DNA of 64,000 bases from Agapetus fuscipes (taxonomy: Eukaryota > Arthropoda > Insecta > Trichoptera > Glossosomatidae). The stretch spans positions 4,960,001-5,024,000 of the forward strand of contig OX637344.1 of the NCBI GenBank assembly GCA_951799405.1, read 5' to 3'. Position 1 is the stretch's first letter; each line of letters starts with the position of its first letter. Below the pieces are notes generated by a model, which was not told where the DNA came from, did no database searches, and saw only the letters and a program-made list of their open reading frames with translations. The position numbers were made by a program, and so were the translations under genes. Below are positions 10,595 through 21,654 of this stretch, piece after piece.

Positions 10595-11147
10595 GTGTAG
10601 CCAGGCAGCTCTTTTACGATCATTATTTCGAAAGGGAGGATGTAATATCTGGCCATATAAAATCTTATATTTTTGTTACAATGTTTTTTGAACTTTATAT
10701 AAATCAGTAAGTACATAAAAAAATCCTTCTTTAGTGTTTAATACTTTATGTGAAAAGAGAAACTTAAATGAATTGTATGAAAACCGGTAACAAAAAATGT
10801 GTACAAACAATTTAAAATATATTTTTGGTGCCAGCTTTACTGTAATTCAATTGAATTTCATTGATTGTAGAAGCATTAACTTTGTAATCGTTCATCATTA
10901 ATGATAAAAGAAAAACAGCTTTGTTTTCGACTCACGTAATCGAAAACAAAGCTGTTTTTCTTTTATCATCAATTGAATTTCCCTTATCATGTAAATTATT
11001 TGATCATATAGAAGGTTTTTAATATGTTACTCGTTTATTTAAAAGTACAGAAACTTCTTTACAGAAAATACAGGATTTTTTATGGCCAGAGAGCGAAAGT
11101 CACATCCTCCCTTTTGACAAATTGATGGTTAAGGCGCAGCCAAGTAC
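10595..11147. repeat. Terminal-inverted-repeat element with nested hairpin
   Basis: Imperfect ends face each other: GTAGCCAGGCAGC with AAAGGGAGGATGT on the left, and 'acatcctccctttt' with 'gcgcagccaagtac' on the right. The middle holds a P2-type hairpin (10901-10969). No coding sequence was seen. Confidence 0.55.
10901..10969. repeat. 30-bp perfect hairpin (P2-type repeat)
   Basis: The arms 10901-10930 and 10940-10969 are exact complements around a 9-base loop. The flanking 'actttgtaatcgttcatc' recurs at 47960, near another hammerhead-like motif. Confidence 0.8.
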
Positions 11148-11661
11148 CTAATGGTAACAACTTTTTTCTGTCATTTATTTAATGGTTTATATTTGAAATA
11201 ATAGAAAGTGAACTAAAATAATATTGTGTAGATAATTTGAGTCCAAGCCTTACATTCAGAAAGCATTAACTTCATCGACTGATCCATTGTCCCAAAAACA
11301 CAATCATAGAATTCCTATTCAAACCACGATTGCGTAGGAATATTCCATTTAATGGTCATCCATATGTGACGTCACGTTTATGGGCTGAGTGAGTCTCTCT
11401 GACAAAAAAAAGTTGGGTTAGGAAAAACAAGGAGTCCTGAAATTACGACCGACACCCTGGGGCTCGAACCCAGACAACCGGACGGTAATAGCAGGATTTT
11501 TATTCGAACCACGATTGCCCGTTAGAAATATTGTATTAAACGACCATCAATATTTGAGCAGTATAGAATCAAAATTGGAGATGAAAGATTTTTTTCCAAA
11601 ATAAAAAAAAATAAAATATGCATGATGAGAAAATGATTTCCTGGGATTCCGTATGCTTAGC
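11148..11661. other. Unassigned; tRNA-like scrap at about 11455-11500
   Basis: 'ggggctcgaacccaga' looks like the complement of a tRNA B box, possibly an old SINE head on the minus strand. Nothing else is recognised. Confidence 0.3.
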
Positions 11662-11926
11662 TATATAATCTATAATAATCTATAATCTAAGTTGCAAGGA
11701 TATATTCATTCAAAGCTCTCAGATGGTATGCCCACAAACAAACACGTGTAGTTCGCGCTTACAAATGCTGATTGTGTACTTACAAATAAAATCCAAACCT
11801 CAAATGAACATAAGCCCTGCAACTCTTGCCGACATTCCCTGAAACAGGGGTGACATTGGCAAAGTGAATCATTTTTTACAGTATGGGTGGTCAGCCTCAT
11901 ACCAACCTATAAGTCAAGGAATACGA
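11662..11926 (-). repeat. SINE-A copy, near full length
   Basis: Minus-strand copy with an ATAATCTATAATCTAAG tail at the left and 'aagtcaaggaatacgag' at the right, the same upstream context as the copies at 5066 and 36789. Confidence 0.85.
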
Positions 11927-11969
11927 GTAATAAATAACATTTAAGTATAAAAAAAAAAGAAAAAAAAAA

Positions 11970-12400
11970 GATGATTAAGATTTAGATGATGTTACTAAAA
12001 AATGTAGCTTTTATTTTAAGTCTTCTAATTTTTCACAGCCTGTTTGTTTGTTAATCTGTCATTTAATTTTACTATAAACTATTAAACTGGACATTGACTT
12101 ATGGGTCATGTGGAATGTGTGAGGGTGTAAAAAAGTGATGACGCGAGAGAAAGGGGAAAAAATGTGACGTAACACAACAAACACTTAAACGGCAACACAT
12201 AAAATGGTATTATGAGGGGAAAATATTGTGCGAGGTGGGTTTTAACAGTAATCAGAGGAGGCGTTCGGGGGATAGGAAGCAGAAAAAGCAAAGGGAAACA
12301 AAGAAAAGGGTAAATAACTTGATTCAATAGCGGAAATATAAATAAAAAAATGTATTTAATGTGAAAATAAAGTAGGTATATACTTTTGTAAAACAAATAT
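11970..12400. other. Unassigned, purine-rich on +
   Basis: The stretch 12130-12320 has many GA/GGG runs on the + strand. No gene was recognised. Confidence 0.3.
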
Positions 12401-12405
12401 AAAAC

Positions 12406-12595
12406 AAAGCTATTTTTTGTTTAACGTAGTTTATTTTCACAATAATATTTTATATCTCGAGCACTTTCGACCATCAATATTCAGGTCATTATCAAGATAA
12501 GACTCTTGATAATGACCTGAATATTGATGGTCGAAAGTGCTCGAGATATAAAATATTATTGTGAAAATAAACTACGTTAAACAAAAAATAGCTTT
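12406..12595. repeat. Perfect 91-bp inverted repeat with P1 hammerhead core in each arm
   Basis: 12406-12496 and 12505-12595 are exact reverse complements, with an 8-base loop 12497-12504. Each arm contains TTGATAATGACC, GGTCGAAAG and TGCTCGAGAT, the P1 hammerhead-like module. Zero mismatches over 91 bp means a recent origin or ongoing gene conversion between the arms. Confidence 0.95.
12503..12545 (+). ncRNA. Hammerhead-like motif, P1 type (and mirror on minus at 12456-12498)
   Basis: Stem I is CTC (12503-12505) with GAG (12543-12545). Stem II is GACC/GGTC. The GAAA is at 12533-12536. The core reads TTGATAA, so C3 and G8 are both changed from CUGANGA and self-cleavage is unlikely. Confidence 0.5.
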
Positions 12596-12866
12596 ATTTT
12601 AAAAAAATGAATTTTCACTGTGTGAATACACAAACCCTACAAAATCTAAATATAAAACATTGCGCAATTTCCCTTCAACCACGTTACCAGAAAATACTTT
12701 GTGAAAACTAAATCACTCTGTAGGGGTGCTGTTGTGCCTTGCATGCATCTTTAAATCAATGTGACTCTTTTTTTAATCAATTTTAATATGTATTGCCATA
12801 TTTCGTTTATTATTTTTTATGCATTTCATTCATAAGATATCATTTGATTTTTGGCATTAAATTTCT

Positions 12867-12955
12867 TGACTTATAGGTTGGTATTTGGCTGACCTCTCGG
12901 ACTATATTCATTTGAGGTTTGGTTTTTAATTGGTAAGTGCGTGACTTACACGTGC
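12867..12955 (+). repeat. SINE-A fragment
   Basis: 'ttgacttataggttggtat' is joined by a deletion to 'attcatttgaggtttgg' and 'acttacacgtgc'. Confidence 0.6.
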
Positions 12956-13065
12956 TTACTTAAAAGTGCCCCTTTTTTAACGGATTACCCATAAGCACAC
13001 ATAAACAGGCATCAACCCATCAAAGTGTGTCAAGCTATTAGGAGTCCAACTAGACAGCTGTCTTA

Positions 13066-14748
13066 AGGCTAGTTCGCACAAGGCCACTGATTTAGTCAAG
13101 TACCGAGTAATTTAGTGGTGGGCGGGGCGCTACTCGCCCGTGAAGCGTTCGCATTACGGTCCAGTACAGTACACAAGTGCGAAGTTGGCTGCAGAAAGCC
13201 CTTTCTATAATGGCGGAAAATTTGAATTGGCTGCAGTTTGAAAATATTAATTGAGTATTAAAATCATGTTATTATAAAGCCCTTTAAATTGGCTATGGTT
13301 TGGTAACATTAACTGATTTATGCCCGGCCACCTAGCTAGGAGCCTGTTTAGCAAACAACTTCGAAACTCGACTTTTGTAAATTCGAAATGTATTTTATGG
13401 TTTATAAAATAATATACACATTTTAAATAAAAACAACACATGACTATTTGATGTTTATAATAATATCTACCATTTACGCTGCAAACATTATTTTTTAATT
13501 GAATTTTTATCTTTTCAATGATGTGTACAAAGTATATTTTGTATGCACACACTATAATACGGCTCGTAGTCTGCAGCTGCATTCAGATGCATTTCTCTGT
13601 TGCGTTTTTCGTTGTTGACAATTATCATCAATATTCGACATGTAAAATCGGCATTTCAAATACACGGCGGTCACCAATCAATTATCAAGTTAAAGAAGAA
13701 ACATGGTTCAACTTTTCAGAGGCTGACCGCGAGAAACTTGTTCAATCCTGCTACATACGCCTCTCACGTCTGTCACAGATACCAGCTGATGGCTTACAGT
13801 GGCATAAAATTGTAATGCCTCTAATCAGTTATCCCCGTGTGTCACTGAATTGTTTCTGTACAAAACCATAAGTAACAATCCATCTGAAGGATATCATAAG
13901 GCCTGTGATATGACAAATTTATGGTAGGTACCTATAAACATCGATCAATGTAAAAGATCGATGTTTTTAAATACGTAATAAATTCATGGACGATAATAGT
14001 TATTTCCACAACATCTTTACCAAAACTATATTTGTACAGCTCTATTGTCCGAAAACTTAAAAATTACTACAATTTCATCCAGCAAGGAGCTACATGATTG
14101 TATTTTTGACAGCTGATATCCGCACCAAAAATCGATGTCATACTATTCTTATCGAAAAAAAATTACCTTTCTCAAAACTTTTTGGACGTAGATAAGTCCT
14201 AGCAACTTCTATATTCTCAAGAGTTTCTAAAAAACCAAGGATATCGGTGTGCATATCCACTTATTTACAGTTTAAACATGACATAACCTCACTGACAGGT
14301 CGCTAAGTTTAGGGAGCGGAACATCGGGCTCGCAAATATAAGAAGTTCTTAAGTACTTAAATATTTTTAAACAGCACTTTATCTTGAAATATTCTTGCTG
14401 AAAACGGGCATTATCTTTTCAAACTGCAGCCAATTTAAATTGCCGCCATTCTTGCATTTCCGTTTCCCCGCCAAGAGTGAGCGGCCAATGGCGCGGCCGC
14501 TAATAAACTCGACTCGGACTCGGGCTTTTCCGTGGCTCTTCGGACTCGGACTTTTCCGTGGCTTCTCGGCAACACTCGCCCACGGACGGTGGGCGGGGCC
14601 GCTACTTGCCCGAAAAAATAGAATGAAATGGATCGGCTTGACTAAACCATTGACTTAACTACTGGACTAAATTGTTGTGGTTCGCACACGTTTAGCCACT
14701 AAATTACTCGTTACTTGACTAAATTACTCGCCTTGTCCGAACCAGCCT
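13066..14748. mobile_element. Harbinger-like MITE-3, long 1683-bp member, TSD TTA
   Basis: The ends are AGGCTAGTTCGCACAAGGCC and the complement near GCCTTGTCCGAACCAGCCT. TTA is duplicated at 13063-13065 and 14749-14751. The inverted arms extend more than 150 bp inward ('ggcggaaaatttgaattgg' near 13213 against 'ccaatttaaattgccgcc' near 14430). Interior frames at 13518-13871 and 13600-13815 look partly coding but match no transposase I know. TWA duplications are the PIF/Harbinger mark. Confidence 0.8.
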
Positions 14749-14946
14749 TTACGCTCAGCAAACAAATTAGCAATACCGTCAGCTCAGGTTTTTATGGTCA
14801 GGCAGCTTAAGCAAGTAAAGAACTGCCTCCCACTCAAGACCTTGAAGGCGCTTGTAAATGCATTTGTAGTGACCAGAGTGGATTATTGCAATGCATCTAT
14901 GCTGCACAGCCACAATTCTAACTAAACCGACTGCAATCGGTGCTAA

Positions 14947-15257
14947 AGGCTTGTTCGCACAAGGCCACTATTTTAGTCGAGTACCGAGTAATTTAGTGGT
15001 GGGCGGGGCCACAGAGTATGTAGGTTTATAGAGAGCGGTCTTAGAACAAACAAAATGTAACCAAGTAGTATTTAGTATTGTCTAGAAACGTGGGGTAGTT
15101 ACTGGCGCTATCCATCGTTTCATATAAAAATAATACTACTTGGTTACATTTTTTTTGTTCTAAGACCGCTCTCTATAAACCTACATACTCTGTGGCCCCG
15201 CCCACTACTAAATTACTCGGTACTCGACTAAAATAGTGGCCTTGTGTGAACAAGCCT
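14947..15257. mobile_element. Harbinger-like MITE-3, short 311-bp member, TSD TAA
   Basis: The ends are AGGCTTGTTCGCACAAGGCC and GTGTGAACAAGCCT. TAA is duplicated at 14944-14946 and 15258-15260. The arms of about 120 bp are nearly perfect (GAGCGGTCTTAGAACA near 15034 and its complement near 15158). It is related to the long member through its first 60 bases. Confidence 0.88.
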
Positions 15258-15715
15258 TAAATGCCGGCGTAAGATTTGTTTACAGGCAAAGCAGGTTCTG
15301 TCACATTACGCCTCTCCTGCAACAACTCCACTGGCTTACAAATCATCAGGGCATAAATTTTAAACTAAGCCTCACAATCTACAATGCTCTTCATGGAATG
15401 GCGCCTGAGTACCTGCAGGAGCTGGTGCACCCAAGGGATCTATATGAGAGAGGACTCACACTACGTTCGGCGGATAAGGGCGCAAAAACGTTAGTGAGCG
15501 AGCCGACTAGGAGAGTATCCACAGTCTTCGGAGCGTTCGCTGTGGCGGGTCCATCCTCCTGGAACCTGCTGCCACCTGAAGTCCGAGGCTCGAACACAGA
15601 AAATTTCAAAACAAAACTGAAGACACACTACTTCGCTGCGCTAATGCAGCGAGCGCCCTTGGAGTGACAGGGTTTACGAAACGGCGCTATAAAAAATCAT
15701 CATCATAAATATATT

Positions 15716-16455
15716 TATCATATAATATTTTCAACAATGTACTTAATAAAATAAAGATGAAGTTTTACGACATAAAGGCGCATTGTTTCAAAGCCACGAT
15801 ACGAGCAGCGATAGAAAAAGATTTTATGTTGTAGAATGGGAAATGAACCCTGAAAAACGGGACAAAAGGTAAACTCAGTATTGTTCCACACGGAAAGGCA
15901 GAGCATTGTTTTAAATTACAGCACATGTGGCCTCGCAGAGCCTTATCGTGCTTCAATGTCCCAAAGTTCACAATATGTCATATGACGTAACGCGTAGAGG
16001 CAGTGCGAGCATCACAACTGATTATTTGCGCTTCTACAGCAAAATTTAAAAGTGTACAAATACTTAATTAAATTGCGTTACTCTTCGAATGGACTCTTTG
16101 AAACGCATAATTTGATTTTTATTTGACGGGCAAATGCCGCTCTGATATAGAACTACGGTCCGTTAGCAATCGGTTACAATTTTTATTTGACTTTCCCCAA
16201 GCAACCCTGCCGATCGACAATTTTACTCGTTTTAATTAAGTCAAATAAATTCAAATTTGTACAAAGATTTTTGAAAAATTGACAGTAATTCTGTCATAGT
16301 GTATTATAGTTTGCATTTTTCGTTCGTATTTAAAAAAAAAAATGAACAAAAAAGTGGTCATTTTCATGTTATCTTTTTCATTTAAAATAATTTAACGATC
16401 ATAAAATTAAATAATTAAAATGATCACAAAATTTAGATGAAATGTTATTTTTTTT
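15716..16455. other. Unassigned AT-rich sequence
   Basis: No gene or repeat was recognised between the L2 end and the P3-type inverted repeat. Confidence 0.35.
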
Positions 16456-16530
16456 AATAACATTTGTAAAGAGAAATTCAATTCACCAACCTATTTGGTC
16501 TGACCAGAAACAGGTTTTAAAATTATTTTT

Positions 16531-16768
16531 TAGTTGGTTATTCAATAAACAACACCTTTATCTTTTATTTAAAACACTATTTTCTTTCACAAATAATATA
16601 ATATATTTAAAAATTAAAATTTTCAAATCAGGACCTGATGATGACTAAATAGTCGAAAACGTTTGTAGTATAATTTAAAATTTAATTTTTAAATATATTA
16701 TATTATTTGTGAAATAAAACAGTGTTTTAAATAAAAGTAAAAGGTGTTGTTTATTGAATAACCAACTA
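16531..16768. repeat. Long inverted repeat with hammerhead at its apex (Penelope-like)
   Basis: The left arm from 'tagttggttattcaataaac' (16531) is mirrored by the right arm ending 'attgaataaccaacta' (16768), with a few mismatches. The central 50 bases hold the hammerhead at 16635-16664. This arrangement matches Penelope-type terminal repeats. No reverse transcriptase is nearby. Confidence 0.75.
16635..16664 (+). ncRNA. Hammerhead ribozyme, full conserved core
   Basis: CTGATGA (16635-16641) is followed by stem II GACT-AAAT-AGTC (16643-16654). GAA is at 16655-16657, then the self-complementary AACGTT (16658-16663), then U17 at 16664, where cleavage would follow. All core bases of a type I hammerhead are present. 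Stem III has no loop, so it must form between two molecules. Stem I is weak here (C-A over G-U only). Confidence 0.72.
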
Positions 16769-16799
16769 AAAAACATGATTATATTTTCGTTATTTGGGT

Positions 16800-17140
16800 T
16801 ATACATTTTATGGTGAATTTATACATTTGACAATTTATATTATGAACTTTACAATTATTTTTACAATTTACAATTTTAGTTGATAATTATATTTGAATTT
16901 TATTTAATTTGACTGTAAATTTATACTTAAACATTTTACAATTTACTATACATTGTACAATTTTACTATTTGGTATGCCATATTGGTTAAACATTTATAT
17001 TGGTTTTATTAATTTGACTTTAAATTTATACCTAACATTTACAATTTTATTATATATTTTACAATTTGGTTAAACATTTATATTTTAAAATCTTTATTAA
17101 TTTGAATTTACATTTATACCTAATTATATTGTCTATTTAA
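16800..17140 (+). repeat. TTTACAATTTA-like AT-rich quasi-repeat
   Basis: 'acaattta', 'tatacctaa' and 'ttaaacatttata' recur irregularly between the two hammerheads. This may be the body of the same Penelope-like element. Confidence 0.45.
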
Positions 17141-17192
17141 TGTGAAGGGAGATGAAGAAGAAGTGAATTTAATTTTGATTTTAATTGTCATT

Positions 17193-17228
17193 GTCCTGAT
17201 GATGCCTTTTTAGGCGAAAACGTTTGAC
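17193..17228 (+). ncRNA. Hammerhead ribozyme, complete core with stem I
   Basis: Stem I is GTC (17193-17195) with GAC (17226-17228). The core CTGATGA is at 17196-17202. Stem II is GCCT-TTTT-AGGC (17204-17215). GAA is at 17216-17218, the palindromic stem III AACGTT at 17219-17224, and the cleavage base U17 at 17225. Every conserved nucleotide of the hammerhead is intact. It lies 561 bp downstream of the one at 16635 in the same orientation and shares the AAACGTTTG junction. Confidence 0.8.
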
Positions 17229-17399
17229 TTTTTTAAAATAAAATTTAGTGAATTAAAACAGTGTATTATTTAATTAATTATACAATGGACTTTCACTGTG
17301 TGAACTACCAAACCCTAAAAAATATTAAAAAACATGAATTTTCATAGTGTTAATACACAAACCATAAAAAATATAATGAAAATTATTAATTAACAATAA

Positions 17400-17512
17400 C
17401 CCAAAGGCACTGTTAAAACCAAGGTCAAAGTAATTGTCAATAGAACACGACGAAGGCGGGGTTCGAACTTGTAATTGTTTCTATAATGCAATTTTCGACG
17501 CCCTTCGCGCTC
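17400..17512 (-). mobile_element. SINE-E fragment (tRNA-like head, minus strand)
   Basis: 'ggcggggttcgaacttgt' on + is the complement of a B box. The same block with 'aaggtcaaagt' upstream occurs at 23985 and 58395. Confidence 0.5.
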
Positions 17513-17828
17513 GACCATAACAGCAGTACTTTTTTACGTTATGCTACCTACAATTTTTATGATAATACATCAAAAATCATGGATTATGGCCAAACAAAAA
17601 AGTGTGGCTATGATGGTCTGGATTTATTTAAAACAAAATTAATCATCAATGTTTTTCCATTGTGTATAAATGCTATCTTTTTCCACATTTAAAAACACGA
17701 ATATGTAATTTTATTATGAAAAGACAATCCTGAGTTTTTTGTTCAAATGGTCAAATCTGCGTTCTTCAATAGTAAACTTTAAATGATTGGCCAAAACTCA
17801 TGAGACATTTTCTTTAAATGAAGCATTT

Positions 17829-18035
17829 TTGGTTCACTTTGCCAATGTCACCCCTGTTTCAGGGGAGGTCGGCAAGAGTTGCAGGGCTTATGCTCATTTG
17901 AGAATGGGTTTTTATATTGTAGGTCCACATGCGGCATGTGTGAGCGCAAAATTATGCGTGTCTGCTTGTGGAAATGCATTTAATATGAATCTCAAATGAA
18001 ACATATCTTTGCAAATTAGATTTAGATTTAGATTT
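17829..18035 (+). repeat. SINE-A copy, GATTTA-tailed subfamily
   Basis: Contains TTGGTTCACTTTGCCAATG, 'aggtccacatgcggcatgtg', and ends in TTAGATTTAGATTTAGATTT. Confidence 0.85.
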
Positions 18036-18504
18036 TCATGCTATGTCTCTCTCACATTTGTTTAGCTACGATACGAGGCAGCACCGCTTACGGTTTTGAA
18101 TGGATGCGGATGATATACACAACCTATTCATACCTCCTCTCTACGGACACCCAAAGCATATAACTTTACCATGAAGTTTACCAAAAAAAGTATGGAAACC
18201 AACGCAGCGTCTCCACTCAGCGTTTAAGCTTCCACACATTTTTGGTGAACGATACGTCTGAGTTTAAGGGTTAAGGTCTCCCACCCCTGTTGCTCCAGGC
18301 ATTGTAAAGTACCAGGTCGTAGGAAAATGATCACCTGCTGGGTAATTCATTTCAAACGGCTCCAATAAGCTGGTTCCTGGAATACGGAGACTTCATATGA
18401 TCTGATTTGTTTTGAGATACTTAACGTTGATTGTTGTTGTTTTTGGTTGGTTGTGTTTATTGAGTTGGAAGCTAAATTTTTGAATAATTTTATACTAACA
18501 CTTT

Positions 18505-18700
18505 CTGTTTTGGCATGGTGAAGATTCATTTTAAGTTAATGTTGTAAAATAAAAAAAATATAGACAAAGTGTTTCTTCATGAATTGATTTTTTTCTTCGA
18601 GCGTCTGTTGTGTTAGCACACCATTATCAAGAGAACAACCGAAAGCGCTCGATAAAATAAATCAACTCTTTAAGAAAAATATCGTTTTATTATTTATTTT
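18505..18700. repeat. P1 Penelope-like repeat, hammerhead core decayed
   Basis: The arms 'cttcatgaattgattt' and 'aaatcaactctttaagaaa' surround CTTGATAATGGTGTGC on the minus strand with AGACGCTCG. The GAAA is lost on that strand. Confidence 0.55.
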
Positions 18701-18955
18701 TACATTTTTAATTTTAAAAATGTTATTAAAAAAAAAAAATGTCTTTGTTTTCTTATTTTTTGAAATTTTTAACAATAATAGCACCTTTAATAATGGCTTT
18801 TCACAGCGTTTCACAAAAAAAATCGAAATTTTTAAATTTTATTCTAAAGATTTTGTGTTTCATTACATTATTTTTATTTGATTATTGATTTTTTATAAGG
18901 TTAAATATACATTTTTTATTTATTTTTGGATTTCTTTATAGATTAGTAAATATGC

Positions 18956-19070
18956 TGTACAATTTGGTTCACTTTGTCAATGTCACTTCTGATTCAGAGA
19001 TGGACAGCAAGAATTTATTCCTATTCGGGTTTCTATTTGTAAGTCTACCCATGCATTTGAACATTAAATA
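18956..19070 (+). repeat. SINE-A fragment, degenerate
   Basis: 'ttggttcactttgtcaatgt' and 'ctatttgtaagtctacccat' are recognisable. Confidence 0.5.
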
Positions 19071-19217
19071 TTATAAAATCCATGTCACTTTGATTGTAGA
19101 ATACAGAATTTACATACAATTAAAACTTAAATAATAATCAATGTTTTTCTTCACGGGTTGATTTACTACCTCTAGCACTAGCACAAGAGAACAATCAACA
19201 AATCGAAAAATTGCAAA

Positions 19218-19965
19218 AATGAATTTTCGAGAAAGTTTTAGGAGGCGGAGAACTTACAATTAATTTGAATGGAACAAAAGTTGAAGTAGTGAATGAGTTT
19301 GACTATTTAGGAAATAAGTTTGAGGCAAATGGTAAGATGACGAAAGAATTAGAGAAGTGTGCCAGCAAAGGAAGATGCGTGATAGGAGCGTTTGGTAGAA
19401 TTGCGAAGAATAAAAGAATCCCTAAGAAAATGAAAATGGCGGTACACAATTGTAAATTGTTGCCGACCCAGATGTATGGAAGCGAGTCGTGGACGGTGAA
19501 TAAAAGAGAAGTAAATAAGGTATGCACCGTAGAAATGGCGCATTTGAGAAATATGACAGGAAAAACATTGAAAGATAGAGTGAGAAACGAATGGGTTCTG
19601 AATGAATGCGGATCAAAAGAAAGCGTGAAAGTGAAAGTTCAAAAAAGTGTAATGCGATGGTTTGGACAGATTGAAAGGATGAATGAAGACCGACTCACAA
19701 AAAAATGTATAAAGGGAATGTAATAGGTAAGCGTGGAAGAGGAAGACCTAGGAAAGAATGGATTGATCAGATAAGTGAGATTGCGAATGAATGGAATCTA
19801 CAGAGTGGAAACAAGAGAAGAGCGTGCATGAAAAGAGTGATGAAACAAGATGAGATTAAAGAAGTATGCAAGGACAGAGTCAAGTGGAGGCATTTGTGTG
19901 GAGGTATCGGCCACCCCTAGAAAAAAGGCGGCAGGATACAAGAAAAGACAAGACAAGTAGCTATG
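19218..19965 (+). pseudogene. RTE-like LINE, C-terminal end of endonuclease-reverse transcriptase
   Basis: It encodes NEFDYLGNKFEANGKMTKEL, KMAVHNCKLLPTQMYGSESW, LRNMTGKTLKDRVRNEW, MRWFGQIERMNEDRLTKK and then, in another frame, GKRGRGRPRKEWIDQISE. This is the post-catalytic C-terminus of RTE-group reverse transcriptases. The frame shifts at an A7 run at about 19699-19705. The copy is 5' truncated, and its 3' end near 'ggatacaag..gacaag' is shared with the minus-strand copy at 28489-28764. Confidence 0.85.
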
Positions 19966-21430
19966 TTAGGGTGAGAGAAAGGGTATACATTATATTTTAA
20001 AAGTAGGAGTGAAGTTGTAGGGATTTGTATAAAACGTCAAATGGTTAAAACGGCATTCATAATTATTTATGTATTGTTATGTAAATATGAAATATAAATA
20101 TTGAAATAAGTATGGGTAGTTATAGTTATAAGAATCTTCATAAGTATTGGTGGGTAGGATCGATAATTGTGTATAAGTGTAGAATTCTCTAGGCTAAGTA
20201 GGTATTTGTTATAATTATAGGAATTCTGTATTGTATTGGTGGTAGGATTGATGGTTGTGTGGAGAAGTCTCTAGGTATTATGTGAAGCATCGAGAAATAA
20301 TAATTACTATGCCTTTCTGGAACTGTCTAGCAACTATAGGGTCTAGATTGTACTGCTTTAAAGAGTATAAAGGGTGCAAGTGGCCTGCAGGGCCAGCAGT
20401 ATCATACGAGATTTACAAACACATAGAACTAACTTGATCAGTGAGCAGAAACCAAGTGGAATAGTCGAGAAAGCTTTGTGAAAATAAATTATGTAAAAGT
20501 GTAAAATAAACAACTGGATAAGAAGACCTGTGTATTTTAATTTGAAAGACTTTTGAACCCTAATTTCGTAACAGTATTATCTCATGACAATCACTGAATC
20601 TGAAATACGCTTCATCAGAATTGGATCATTTTCAGCCATACATATTTCCAACAGGCCAACATTCGATTGAAAACTAAGTCTTTTCAATAAATTATTACGA
20701 CTATACATATTTGCATCTGACATGTGATGGACAATGATGGTGCTTCTTTATTTGCATTTGGAATAAATGCATTTCAAGCCGCAATTCGGGTTAGGTATAT
20801 ATTTTATTAGCATCTGTGTGCATTTTGCGTGTAGGGGTTTTCAAAGTTTTTGCCGCGTAGACCGTGTCATAATTATTTAGTTTTTGCATTTATAATATAT
20901 CCTATGTGACACTTTTACCGAAAATGAGTTTTTCTACTCCCATTTGGTAATTTACTAATTACAAAACGGCTAACGCAATCACAATGCCATACATTTCTAC
21001 ACCCGTTGCATAATGTTACATTATGCAACCGGTAACCGTGTTAAAATGAACATGTGCGCATGCGCATTGTCAGAATTGGAAACATTTTTTAATTTCAAAT
21101 GTCAACCTTGTATGGGGGTATGAAGACCTGTCAATCCAAGATGGCCGCAAGCGATCAGCTGATTAGGCTTCATACAATATTAGTGATATTCGGTAGGTAG
21201 GAATTACCGTGGTGATGAGACTTTCAGCCCTGTTCAGATGAAAATAAATAAGTATATTTTATGTGTAGAGTCAAATAAAAATTGTTAATAGTGCTAAAAT
21301 TTATCGAATTTATTTATCGGATTGCTCCAAATAAAGCTTTCCTTTTTTCAATGGAAAATAAAAGGCTTGAAAGGAAAACAATACAAAAAATTTCACCGCA
21401 AAAAATAAACAAACTCAAAAAGTTACTTGG
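19966..21430. other. Unassigned sequence
   Basis: No gene seen. The stretch 21010-21190 ('catgcgcattgtcaga', 'aagatggccgcaagcgatca') resembles short interspersed DNA but has no partner in this window. Confidence 0.35.
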
Positions 21431-21432
21431 TT

Positions 21433-21652
21433 AATAGGTGAGTATGAGGTTGATCACCTATGCTGTACAAATTAGGTTCACCTGCCAATACAACTGCAGG
21501 GCATATGTTTATTTGAGTTTTGGGTTTGAATGTTTAAGCTTATATGCAGGATGTAAAAGCGCGACCTTATACATATGTGTCGGCTTGTGGGCATGAATTC
21601 AATATGAAACCTAAATATAATTTATTTTTACAACTTAGGTTAGATTAGATAA
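21433..21652 (+). repeat. SINE-A copy, divergent
   Basis: Has 'gtatgaggttgatcacct', 'ggcttgtgggcatgaattc' and a TTAGGTTAGATTAGAT tail. Confidence 0.7.
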
Positions 21653-21654
21653 TT

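Larger units (their letters stand above)
12985..15715 (+). pseudogene. L2-type LINE, C-terminal part, split by two Harbinger-like elements
   Basis: Three pieces (12985-13065, 14749-14946, 15258-15715) form one L2 reverse-transcriptase tail. They read KLLGVQLDSC, LTLSKQISNTVSSGF, then RQLKQVKNCLPLKTLKALV and VTRVDYCNA, then LNAGVRFVYRQSRFCHITPL, LHWL, LSLTIYNALHGMAPEYLQEL and WNLLPPEVR. It ends with the L2-style 3' terminus GGCGCTATAAAA and ATCATCATCATAAA. One base-level frame slip is visible near 14795. The insertions fall between codons LDSCL/TLS and SVL/NAG and are precisely bounded by 3-bp duplications. Confidence 0.85.
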
